Part shown: positions 1 to 6,281 of the stretch, piece after piece
Layout: each line of letters begins with the position of its first letter
How positions within the stretch are numbered: position 1 is the stretch's first letter
NCBI GenBank assembly: GCA_002431805.1
Contig: DJEE01000022.1
Span: 26,373 to 34,840, forward strand
DNA: 8,468 bases
Direction: 5' to 3'
From: Eggerthellaceae bacterium UBA5906
GTDB taxonomy: Bacteria > Actinomycetota > Coriobacteriia > Coriobacteriales > Eggerthellaceae
Translations under genes and position numbers: made by a program
The notes under the pieces: model-generated
Told to the model about the DNA's origin: nothing
Databases searched by the model: none
The model's input: only the letters and a program-made list of their open reading frames with translations

Positions 1-57
1 GAGCGCAGCCAATTATGTTAAATCCGAAACTTGAATTCTTTATTGTCCAATTGTTAA
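1..57. other. Short AT-rich stretch downstream of udk
   Basis: This is the 3' flank of the minus-strand operon. No gene, hairpin or U-tract terminator is visible. Two near-identical words, CCAATTATGTTAA (9-21) and CCAATTGTTAA (47-57), form an imperfect direct repeat; this may be chance in AT-rich DNA. Whether the operon continues beyond the left edge cannot be judged. Confidence 0.5.
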
Positions 58-711
58 TTAAACGCCCTCGTTATTCTCTTTAGCATCGTTGGCTACAATG
101 CTCTCGATGTACTTGCAGACCATCGATATGCCCTTCTCGTTCTCTCCTCCCTGCGGGATGATGATGTGGGCAAAGCGCTTCGTAGGCTCGATGAACTGCT
201 CATGCATGGGCTTGAGCACCTTCAGGTAGCGGTCGACAACCATTGAGACGGTTCTGCCGCGGTCGATAGTGTCGCGCTGAATGTTGCGAATGAGACGCTC
301 GTCAGAGTCGCAGTCGACGAAGATACGCAAGTCCATCATGTCGCGCAGCTTCTTGTTGAGCAGCGTCATGATGCCTTCAACGATTATCACGGGTTTCGGC
401 TCCACGTGTATGGTCTCCTTCTCGCGGTTGCACTTGAGATAGGAATAAGTGGGCTGTTCAATGGCGCGTCCCTCGCGGAGGTCGTTGATTTGCTTTATGA
501 GCAGTTTCCAGTCGAAAGCGTCGGGATGGTCGAAGTTGATGGCATGGCGCTCCTCTTCCGTCATGTGCGACGTGTCGTTGTAGTAGGAGTCGAGCGGCAC
601 TACAGCCACATGATGGGGAGGCAGGGCCTCAACGATTTTCTTTACCACGGTTGTCTTGCCGGAGCCTGTACCTCCGGCAATGCCGATGATTGTTACCTTG
701 TCTTTATTCAT
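58..711 (-). CDS. udk: Uridine kinase (uridine/cytidine monophosphokinase)
   Basis: This cytoplasmic pyrimidine-salvage kinase (EC 2.7.1.48) phosphorylates uridine, and usually cytidine, to the monophosphate using a purine nucleoside triphosphate. The 217-residue product has the family's usual length. It shows a P-loop GGTGSGKT at residues 13-20, the LDSYY motif at 40-44 with the candidate catalytic Asp41, NFDHPDAFD at 59-67, a VIIVEGI strand at 108-114, and the Arg-rich lid RDTIDRGRT at 146-154. The base-recognition segment reads YSYLKCNR (89-96), with Cys94 where E. coli Udk and human UCK2 have His. It is the last visible gene of the minus-strand operon, starting 12 bases after the glycosylase stop. 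No strong Shine-Dalgarno site precedes it. The start codon lies inside a tandem duplication (707-736). The family assignment is firm; base preference is not settled by sequence. Confidence 0.96.
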   Translation of the reverse strand: MNKDKVTIIGIAGGTGSGKTTVVKKIVEALPPHHVAVVPLDSYYNDTSHMTEEERHAINFDHPDAFDWKLLIKQINDLREGRAIEQPTYSYLKCNREKETIHVEPKPVIIVEGIMTLLNKKLRDMMDLRIFVDCDSDERLIRNIQRDTIDRGRTVSMVVDRYLKVLKPMHEQFIEPTKRFAHIIIPQGGENEKGISMVCKYIESIVANDAKENNEGV

Positions 712-736
712 AAGTCTCTACGTTCATAAGTCTACG
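707..736. repeat. Tandem duplication at the UDG/udk junction
   Basis: On the plus strand, TTCATAAGTCTCTACG (707-722) is followed directly by TTCATAAGTCTACG (723-736). The copies differ only by a 2-base CT gain or loss. Read on the minus strand, each copy contains CTTATGAA. The left-hand copy on the plus strand supplies the udk ATG (709-711). The other copy supplies the TGA stop of the glycosylase gene (724-726) inside an ATGA. An ATG in that copy opens only a 7-codon frame ending at 704, out of frame with udk. The arrangement looks like a duplicated ATGA stop/start overlap. Confidence 0.85.
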
Positions 737-1296
737 TTGTTGAACATTTTCTGATAGTATTCCGCCTTTCGCTCCACCTTCATCGGATATGCCCGTGAGC
801 TGCTTGGCATACGCCAAAGTCGCAGTGGGCGGTTGTCGAACGTGAACGCCGTGTACTCGCCCACCTTCGGCTGCTTTGCTATGCCGAAACATTCCGCAAG
901 CACGTCAGTGGCTTTCTGCCCCGTCGTGACGAGGTCGGAGAGTTGCGGCAAGGACGTTGCCATTGCCTTGAGGTCGGTGGGCTCCACCACCTCAAGGTCT
1001 TTGTCGGAAGCCGTGTTCTTCAGGCGCCTGACGGCAGTGGCTGTGTCGTACATGCCGATGTGCCTTTCCTTGAGGAAGGGCACGATAAGGTCGAGTCTGA
1101 ACGTCTTATCCCTGTCGTTGACAAAATGTAGCTTGTCGCCGAAGAAGCACAGTCCGAAGATGCGCCACATGTCGTTGGTGAAGTTAGGATAGTAGAACCT
1201 CATCGACCAGCGGTGCTCGCCGGGCGGAAAACTGCCGAGCATCAGCAGTCGGCAGCCATCAGGGAGAAACGGTTCAAAGGGATGGCGCTCTATCAT
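724..1296 (-). CDS. Uracil-DNA glycosylase superfamily protein
   Basis: This is a predicted cytoplasmic DNA glycosylase of 190 residues that would remove a deaminated base (uracil or hypoxanthine) from DNA. Motif 1 is GSFPPGE at residues 21-27, followed by FYYPN (34-38) and NDMW (41-44). This resembles the GSFPS...YY..PxNxFW pattern of the family often annotated as hypoxanthine/mismatch-type DNA glycosylases. Motif 2 is MPSSSRAY at 163-170, near the C-terminus, matching the usual (H/L)PSxSPA loop with Arg in place of Pro. The frame is open 20 codons further upstream, but I chose the ATG at 1296 because it overlaps the upstream stop as ATGA and is preceded by AAGGAGG; the extension is also Arg/Gly-rich and not family-like. 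The superfamily is fairly secure, but base specificity and activity are not. Confidence 0.82.
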   Translation of the reverse strand: MIERHPFEPFLPDGCRLLMLGSFPPGEHRWSMRFYYPNFTNDMWRIFGLCFFGDKLHFVNDRDKTFRLDLIVPFLKERHIGMYDTATAVRRLKNTASDKDLEVVEPTDLKAMATSLPQLSDLVTTGQKATDVLAECFGIAKQPKVGEYTAFTFDNRPLRLWRMPSSSRAYPMKVERKAEYYQKMFNNVDL

Positions 1297-2339
1297 TTTG
1301 CCTCCTTCACGAGGTAAACCACAACCGGCAAGTGGTCGGAATAGCCGTCGAGCCACACGCCGCCTGCCGTAGTTCGCTTAGGAGAGCCCTTGTACTTGCC
1401 CTCGCTCTGAAGCAGATAGGGGCGCATCTGTATTTGGTTTTGGAAGAATTTCAGCGAAGAATAGTCCTTTGAGCCCTTCTTGTTGAGCAGGTTGGGCGTC
1501 ATGACGATTTGATCGAAGAGATTCCATGAGCCATTGTAGAAGAGCGTGCCGCGTCCTTCCTTGGCGAGGATGTTGTACCACGGGTTGTACATGTCGTCCT
1601 TTCCCACCTTGTCGACAGTGGGCTTGCACGAAAGTTCCTCCGTCATCGACTTGTTAGTCGGGTCGTCGTTCATGTCGCCCATCACAAACACCTTGCAGTT
1701 GCTGTCGGCACGCAGCAGCGAGTCCTTGACGGCACGTACCTGACGGGCTGCCATCTCGCGATAGTAAGACGTGGAGAAGCGGCTCGGCCAATGGCACACG
1801 ACGACAGCCACGTGCTCGCCGGCAAGCTTGCCGCTGACTGTGAGAAAGCCACGGGTGACGAAGTTGGAATCCTTTGCCTCTTCCGGCACGTAAGGCACGA
1901 GGCGCATGTCGCTAATCTCGAAGAAGCGCGGATTGTAGAGCAGGGCGCAGTCGATGCCGCGGCGGTCGGGACCCTCAATGTGGGCATACTTATAGCCGCG
2001 CTGCTTCAGCGCAGGCTGTGAGGTGAGGGCGTCGAGCACCTTGGAGTTCTCTACCTCGGAGAGTCCTATGAGCGCGCATCCTACGCCAGGCAACTTGTCG
2101 GTACCCATGTCGGCGAGAGCCTGCGCCATGTTGTGCAGCTTATGGCTGTACTTCAGTCCGTTCCACTTGTAGGAGCCGTTGGGCAGGAAGTCGTAGTCGC
2201 GCTTGCCCTCGTCATGGCAAGTGTCGAAGAGGTTCTCCTGATTGTAGAAACCTACGGCGTAGAGATTGAATTTTTTCTGTGCCGAAGCCCCTACTGCTAC
2301 GAGAAGGAGCATGGCAAGGATGAGGAAGTTTTTTTTCAT
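1293..2339 (-). CDS. Exported endonuclease/exonuclease/phosphatase (EEP) family enzyme
   Basis: This is a metal-dependent phosphoesterase of the DNase I-like EEP superfamily, predicted to be exported. The 348-residue product begins with a Sec signal peptide: basic MKKN, a hydrophobic stretch at residues 5-18, and a probable cleavage after Ala20 (ASA|Q). The mature protein shows the EEP active-site series in order: FYNQENLFD (31-39, Asn36), GLSEVEN (92-98, metal-binding Glu95), CHWPS (182-186, His183), GDMND (221-225, Asp222/Asn224) and YSDHLP (333-338, Asp335/His336). No lipobox is present, so it is probably periplasmic or secreted. It is the first gene of the minus-strand operon and overlaps the glycosylase gene by 4 bases. 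A -7 element lies about 75 bases upstream of the start. EEP enzymes hydrolyse DNA, RNA, phospholipid or inositol phosphates; nuclease is favoured here only from context. Confidence 0.9.
   Translation of the reverse strand: MKKNFLILAMLLLVAVGASAQKKFNLYAVGFYNQENLFDTCHDEGKRDYDFLPNGSYKWNGLKYSHKLHNMAQALADMGTDKLPGVGCALIGLSEVENSKVLDALTSQPALKQRGYKYAHIEGPDRRGIDCALLYNPRFFEISDMRLVPYVPEEAKDSNFVTRGFLTVSGKLAGEHVAVVVCHWPSRFSTSYYREMAARQVRAVKDSLLRADSNCKVFVMGDMNDDPTNKSMTEELSCKPTVDKVGKDDMYNPWYNILAKEGRGTLFYNGSWNLFDQIVMTPNLLNKKGSKDYSSLKFFQNQIQMRPYLLQSEGKYKGSPKRTTAGGVWLDGYSDHLPVVVYLVKEAK
1301..1307 (-). promoter_or_regulatory. Shine-Dalgarno site of the UDG gene
   Basis: On the minus strand AAGGAGG lies 4 bases before the ATG at 1296, inside the final codons of the EEP gene (Val-Lys-Glu-Ala-Lys). 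Such a full match is unusual in Bacteroidota, whose genes generally lack Shine-Dalgarno sites. Because Lys-Glu codons can produce AAGGAG by chance, its role is plausible rather than proven. It supports the start chosen here and suggests translational coupling through the ATGA overlap. Confidence 0.55.
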
Positions 2340-2413
2340 TGTATCTGTTGTGTGATTTATTTAAAGCGAAGCAAGCGCAATGACCTGTAATGTCCGCGCA
2401 CGTTAACAATTTG

Positions 2414-2421
2414 CAAAGATA
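2414..2421 (-). promoter_or_regulatory. -7 promoter element of the EEP-UDG-udk operon
   Basis: On the minus strand the bases read TATCTTTG, an exact match to the Bacteroidetes -7 consensus TAnnTTTG and followed by CA as is common. Transcription would begin near 2407, giving a leader of about 68 bases before the ATG at 2339. No clear TTG -33 element is seen at the expected distance. Confidence 0.65.
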
Positions 2422-2466
2422 ATGTAAATAAATCTGAAACGGAGACTCTTTCAAAGGATTTTGAAA

Positions 2467-2474
2467 TATTTTTG
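2467..2474 (+). promoter_or_regulatory. Possible upstream -7 element of the receptor operon
   Basis: TATTTTTG matches the TAnnTTTG consensus, but in a very AT-rich tract and without a TTG -33 element at suitable spacing. If used, it would give a leader of about 200 bases before 2685. The GGCAA/TTGCC dyad (2481-2495) would then lie just at the start of the transcript. It could equally be chance. Confidence 0.3.
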
Positions 2475-2556
2475 CAGAAAGGCAATAAGTTTGCCAGAAG
2501 TGCAATCTTAATATAAATTAAATAAGGAAAAATTTCTTTTATTCAAAATATTTTCT

Positions 2557-2564
2557 TTACTTTG
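2557..2564 (+). promoter_or_regulatory. -7 promoter element of the receptor-lipoprotein operon
   Basis: TTACTTTG, followed by CA, matches TAnnTTTG at all but the second position, in the form often seen in Prevotella-like genomes. Transcription would begin near 2571 and give a leader of about 114 bases containing the 17-codon ORF. No good TTG -33 element is visible. Confidence 0.5.
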
Positions 2565-2587
2565 CAGTGAATATTCAATTTTAAGAA

Positions 2588-2641
2588 ATGCGCGTGTCTC
2601 CAAACAATTACATTGCACTTGCTGAGGGGCACGTCCATTGA
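2588..2641 (+). CDS. Possible 17-codon leader ORF
   Basis: A complete short frame, ATG to TGA, encodes MRVSPNNYIALAEGHVH. It lies about 17 bases after the predicted transcription start and ends 43 bases before the receptor ATG. Its base composition is visibly richer in G and C than the AT-rich DNA on both sides, which sets it apart from random intergenic sequence. It overlaps a possible stem (2593-2600 with 2626-2633). It has no Shine-Dalgarno site, which is not decisive in this group. It could be a regulatory leader peptide or a structured leader with a fortuitous frame. Confidence 0.3.
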   Translation: MRVSPNNYIALAEGHVH

Positions 2642-2684
2642 GCGTTAACGAAAATATTAAGAACTAATTATCAATAACATTTAC

Positions 2685-5297
2685 ATGCAAAAGAAGCTTA
2701 AATTAGCAGTGCTGGCAATGTGCTGCGCTCCTTCCGCCTACGCCCAGACCGACTCCATCGGCTACCACAGCGAGGCATCGAGCGAGGCTGCCTTCACTTT
2801 CACTGAGGCTCAGCTTGGCGAGGACGACGACATGACGCAGAACGTCACCATCGTCAACTCCAACACCAACATCTACGCCAGCCAGGTGGGTTATCTCTTC
2901 TCACCTGCACGTTTCCGCTATCGTGCCTTCGACCAGAAGTACAACGAGGTTTATGTCAACGGCCTCTCGCTCAACGACATGGAGAGCGGACAGTTCCGCT
3001 ACTCACAGGTGGGCGGTCTTAACAACATGACACGAAACGTGGAATCCGTACTGCCTTTCGAGGGCAACTCCTTCTCCTTCGCAGGAATGGGCGGCTCCAA
3101 CAACTACAACTTCCGTCCGTCGGCAATGCCCGTCGGCCACCGCATAACGCTCAGCGGTGCCAACCGCAACTACACTCTGCGCGGCATGTACACATACAGC
3201 ACCGGACTCACCGAGAAGGGATGGGCATTCACGGGCGGCGTGAGCTACCGTTGGGCTCGCAACGGCTACGTTGAGGGCACGTTCTACAACTCGCTCTCCT
3301 ATTTCCTCGCCGTACAGAAGATATGGGGCAACCACAGCCTCTCGCTCTCCACATGGGGCAACCCGACGGAGCGCTCCACACAAGGCCCCGCCACCGACGA
3401 GGCTTACTGGCTCGCCAACAACCGCTACTACAACCCCTACTGGGGCTACCAGAACGGCAAGAAGCGCAACTCTCGCGTCGTGAACGACTTCGCCCCGAGC
3501 GCCATACTGACTTGGGACTGGAACATCAACGACCGCTCAAAGCTCACGACGTCGTTCTTCGGCAAGTACTCCATGTACAAGAGCACAAAGCTCAACTACA
3601 ACAACTCCGACAACCCGCAACCCAACTACTGGAAGAACCTCCCGTCGAGCTACTACGACGTGTGGTACGACCAGGACGAGCAGTACCGCAGCAGCCAGGC
3701 TCTCGCCGACTGGAACTACACCTACAACTACTGGAAGGCATCTAAGGCCAACCGCCAGCTCAACTGGGACCGCCTCTACTATGCCAACAGTAATGTCAAC
3801 GTGGCAGGCAAGGACGCCATGTACTACATCCAGGCGAAGCACAACGACAATCTCATGCTCTCGCTTGCGTCCACATTCAACCACCAGATTGACAAGGACA
3901 AGAAGTTCAACGTCGGCATCATCGCTGCCACCAACAACGGCAAGCACTACCAGACCATGGACGACCTGCTCGGAGCCAACATCTTCCACAACATCAACAC
4001 CTACGTCGTTTCCGACAAGTACACAGCCGACTCTCCTGAGGCACAGTACGACCTCAACAACCCCAACGGCATCGTCAAGGAAGGCGACAAGTTTGGCTAC
4101 AACTACAACATCCTCGTCAACAACGCCAAGCTCTGGGGTTCATACACTGAGAACTTCGGACCGCTCAACTACACCGTGGCTGCCAAGATTGGCTACACGA
4201 CAATGCAGCGCGACGGCAAGATGCGCAATGGTCTCGCAGCCAACAACTCCTACGGCAAGAGCCATCACGCACAGTTCATCGACGGCGGCGTGAAGTTCGG
4301 CTCCAACCTCTCACTCGGACGCGGCAACACCATCTCGCTCGGCCTCTCCTATGAGCACCGCGCACCGCAGGCAAGCAAGTCGTTCGTGGCACCAGAGGTG
4401 AACAACGACTTCGTGAAAGGACTCAAGAACGAGCGCATCTTCAACGCCGACCTCGGCTACCAGTTTGAGAACTCTTGGCTCCACTTCAACGTCAACGCCT
4501 ACTACTCACGCATGACCAACGTCACCGACTGGCAGAACTTCTACAACGACGACGTCAACTCCTTCACTTACGTGTCGCTCACCGACATGAACAAGTCGTA
4601 CTACGGCGTGGAGGCTGGCTTCAAGTTCAAGGTGACAAGCGCATTCGACGTGAAGCTCATCGGAACAATCTCCGATGCCAAAATCACGAACAACGCCAAG
4701 CTGTGCTACATGAAGTCGGTTGACTCCCAGCTCCTCGGCTCCGACCAGACGGGCGACAACTACGACGAGGTGTACACGAAGAACATGCGCGACAACGGCA
4801 CGCCGCTCACGGCAGCGAGCCTCGGACTCAGCTATCACCAGGGCGGATGGTTCGTTGACCTCAACGGCAACTACTACGACCGCATCTACCTCAGCTACTC
4901 TCCGAGCTACCGCTTCAAGTCGGCAGTAGAGGCACGCAACAAGGTGCTCTCACAATATGGCGAGCCCATCATCAACGACGTGACGGGCGAGATTCTCCCC
5001 CACGCCCTCGACCAGGCAAAGGGCAAGGGCGGCTTCATGCTCGACGGATCGATCGGACGCAGCATCTATCTCAAGCACGGACAGCTCTCCATCAACCTCA
5101 TGGTGACCAACATCCTCAACAACCGCAACATCGTGACCGGCGGCTTCGAGCAGAGCCGAAGCGACTACAGCGGAGCAAGCAAGGACAACCCCGACCAGAG
5201 CAATACGAAGAAGCGTGCCTACGCTTTCTCGAAGAATCCGTACAAGTTCTACGCTTTCGGCACCAACGGAATGCTCAACATCACGTATAAATTCTAA
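2685..5297 (+). CDS. TonB-dependent receptor-like outer-membrane beta-barrel protein
   Basis: This 870-residue protein is predicted to sit in the outer membrane and import or bind an unknown ligand. A signal peptide ends near Ala20 (AYA|Q). An acidic stretch at about 45-49 precedes a plug-like region (about 50-145) containing RFRYRAFDQ and EVYVNGLSLND (88-98), the counterpart of the RFRIRGYD / MNGxPMND motif of a Bacteroidetes TonB-dependent receptor family. The rest is rich in Asn, Tyr, Trp and alternating strand patterns, with family-like blocks YYNPYWGYQNGKKRN (248-262) and NPQPNYWKNLP (310-320), and ends in Phe (NITYKF), the usual barrel-assembly signal. The N-terminal carboxypeptidase-like domain common in SusC-type receptors is absent, and I see no confident TonB box. 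C-ending codons (AAC, TAC, CTC) dominate, suggesting strong expression. It leads an operon with two lipoproteins. The ligand cannot be read from sequence. Confidence 0.88.
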   Translation: MQKKLKLAVLAMCCAPSAYAQTDSIGYHSEASSEAAFTFTEAQLGEDDDMTQNVTIVNSNTNIYASQVGYLFSPARFRYRAFDQKYNEVYVNGLSLNDMESGQFRYSQVGGLNNMTRNVESVLPFEGNSFSFAGMGGSNNYNFRPSAMPVGHRITLSGANRNYTLRGMYTYSTGLTEKGWAFTGGVSYRWARNGYVEGTFYNSLSYFLAVQKIWGNHSLSLSTWGNPTERSTQGPATDEAYWLANNRYYNPYWGYQNGKKRNSRVVNDFAPSAILTWDWNINDRSKLTTSFFGKYSMYKSTKLNYNNSDNPQPNYWKNLPSSYYDVWYDQDEQYRSSQALADWNYTYNYWKASKANRQLNWDRLYYANSNVNVAGKDAMYYIQAKHNDNLMLSLASTFNHQIDKDKKFNVGIIAATNNGKHYQTMDDLLGANIFHNINTYVVSDKYTADSPEAQYDLNNPNGIVKEGDKFGYNYNILVNNAKLWGSYTENFGPLNYTVAAKIGYTTMQRDGKMRNGLAANNSYGKSHHAQFIDGGVKFGSNLSLGRGNTISLGLSYEHRAPQASKSFVAPEVNNDFVKGLKNERIFNADLGYQFENSWLHFNVNAYYSRMTNVTDWQNFYNDDVNSFTYVSLTDMNKSYYGVEAGFKFKVTSAFDVKLIGTISDAKITNNAKLCYMKSVDSQLLGSDQTGDNYDEVYTKNMRDNGTPLTAASLGLSYHQGGWFVDLNGNYYDRIYLSYSPSYRFKSAVEARNKVLSQYGEPIINDVTGEILPHALDQAKGKGGFMLDGSIGRSIYLKHGQLSINLMVTNILNNRNIVTGGFEQSRSDYSGASKDNPDQSNTKKRAYAFSKNPYKFYAFGTNGMLNITYKF

Positions 5298-5302
5298 TAT
5301 AT

Positions 5303-5307
5303 AAGGA
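5303..5307 (+). promoter_or_regulatory. Ribosome binding site of the DUF5689 lipoprotein gene
   Basis: AAGGA lies 7 bases before the ATG at 5315, in the 17-base gap after the receptor stop codon. It fixes the start, which also gives a clean lipoprotein signal peptide, and supports co-translation from one transcript. Confidence 0.5.
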
Positions 5308-5314
5308 ATAAGAA

Positions 5315-6223
5315 ATGAAAAGTATCAAATATCTGAGAATGGCTCTCATGGCACTCGCCGTGTCGCTCAGCGCAAGCTCTTGCATGGACGACGACTGGAA
5401 AGCACCCGCCGGCGACACTCCTGCCTATGGCAACAACCAGCTTGAGGAGAAGAACGTCATCTCCATCCAGCAGCTCAAGGACACCTACGGAGCTCTTCAG
5501 AAGGACCAGGTGAACGACACTGTGCGCATAGCTGAAGGCACACAGATACGCGGCATCGTCACGGGCAACGACATAGAGGGCAACCTCTACAACCAGATCA
5601 CCGTCGACGACGGCACTGCCGGCATCATCATCTGCGTTGCGCAGGGCGGAATGTTCGGTCAGGTGGCAGTGGGACAGGAGATCCTTGTGGACCTCGGCAA
5701 TCTCTACTATGGCACCTACCGCACACAGCCCCAGGTGGGCGTGGCATACCACAACGTGGAGAAAGACCAGAACTATCCGAGCCGCATGAACCGCAACGAA
5801 TGGCAGGAGCGCTTCAAGGCAATCGGCAAGCCCGATCCTGCAAAGGTGCAGCCCATCGTCATCGACAACGTTGACGACCTCAAGAACGAGACCACTGCCT
5901 ACAAACTCGCCGGACGACTCGTCACGGTAAAGAACGTGGAATTCGACAAGGCTGACGGCACCACGACATACGCTCCCGAATCGGAGGGCTACTCCACGGG
6001 ATTCGGCGTCACACGCTACTTCAAGAACTGCACCATGCAGAAACAGCAGGTCGGTGTGCGCACAAGCTGCTACGCCGACTTCGCAGCTGAGAAGTTGCCG
6101 CAGGGCAAGCTCAACGTGACGGGTATTCTCTCCTGCTACAAGTCGAGCCTCACGAGCAGCTACGGCAACACCGTGCAGTTTGCACTCCGCCAGGCTTCCG
6201 ACGTACAGAAAGTGGCTGAGTAA
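5315..6223 (+). CDS. DUF5689-type OB-fold surface lipoprotein
   Basis: This 302-residue lipoprotein probably works with the receptor encoded 17 bases upstream. The signal peptide ends in lipobox SASSC with Cys23 as the lipidation site. MDDDW follows, and the acidic residues at 25-27 resemble the Bacteroidota signal for export to the cell surface. The first half (about 49-145) has the DUF5689 pattern: ISIQQLKD, IRGIVTGNDIEGNLYNQITV (78-97), DDGTAGIII, and VGQEILVDLGNLYYGTY (119-135). This is an OB-fold-like arrangement related to domains in extracellular nucleases. The second half (about 189-302) has LAGRLVTVKNVEF (198-210), VRTSCYADFA (248-257), LPQGKLNVTGILSCY (261-275) and a closing QFALRQASDV. 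No catalytic site is evident, so binding is more likely than catalysis. Nucleic acid as ligand is inference from the fold and neighbours. Confidence 0.85.
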   Translation: MKSIKYLRMALMALAVSLSASSCMDDDWKAPAGDTPAYGNNQLEEKNVISIQQLKDTYGALQKDQVNDTVRIAEGTQIRGIVTGNDIEGNLYNQITVDDGTAGIIICVAQGGMFGQVAVGQEILVDLGNLYYGTYRTQPQVGVAYHNVEKDQNYPSRMNRNEWQERFKAIGKPDPAKVQPIVIDNVDDLKNETTAYKLAGRLVTVKNVEFDKADGTTTYAPESEGYSTGFGVTRYFKNCTMQKQQVGVRTSCYADFAAEKLPQGKLNVTGILSCYKSSLTSSYGNTVQFALRQASDVQKVAE

Positions 6224-6281
6224 TCCAGCGTACAAGACATAACACTCATTTTTTACAAACGAAAAAAACAACATTCAGAAT

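Larger units (their letters stand above)
2340..2684. promoter_or_regulatory. Divergent intergenic control region
   Basis: This AT-rich 345-base stretch lies between two divergent operons. It holds -7-like elements for both directions, listed separately. It has a GGCAA-TAAGT-TTGCC dyad (2481-2495) that could be an operator, and the word CGTTAAC twice, at 2401-2407 and 2643-2649; the second is part of the perfect palindrome CGTTAACG (2643-2650). It also contains a 17-codon ORF (2588-2641). A possible leader stem pairs CGTGTCTC (2593-2600) with GGGGCACG (2626-2633), with two G-U pairs and a 25-base loop, within that ORF. No known riboswitch was recognised. Confidence 0.6.

Noticed and set aside
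1297..1356. A 20-codon N-terminal extension of the glycosylase gene
   Set aside because: It overlaps the EEP coding end, is Arg/Gly-rich and not family-like. The ATG at 1296 has an ATGA overlap and a Shine-Dalgarno site.
2212..2505. A 97-codon minus-strand frame across the EEP start and the control region
   Set aside because: It is out of frame with the EEP gene, overlaps its promoter and signal-peptide region, and shows no protein-like motif.
3003..4838. Several long open frames on both strands inside the receptor gene
   Set aside because: They are by-products of the biased codon use of the receptor gene, with low-complexity Val/Ala- or Thr/Ser/Arg-rich products and no start context.
5294..6274. 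A 326-codon open frame on the minus strand covering the whole DUF5689 gene
   Set aside because: It is antisense to a well-supported lipoprotein gene. Its long Val/Ala/His-rich product looks like the mirror of C-ending codons rather than a protein, and it has no recognisable motif.
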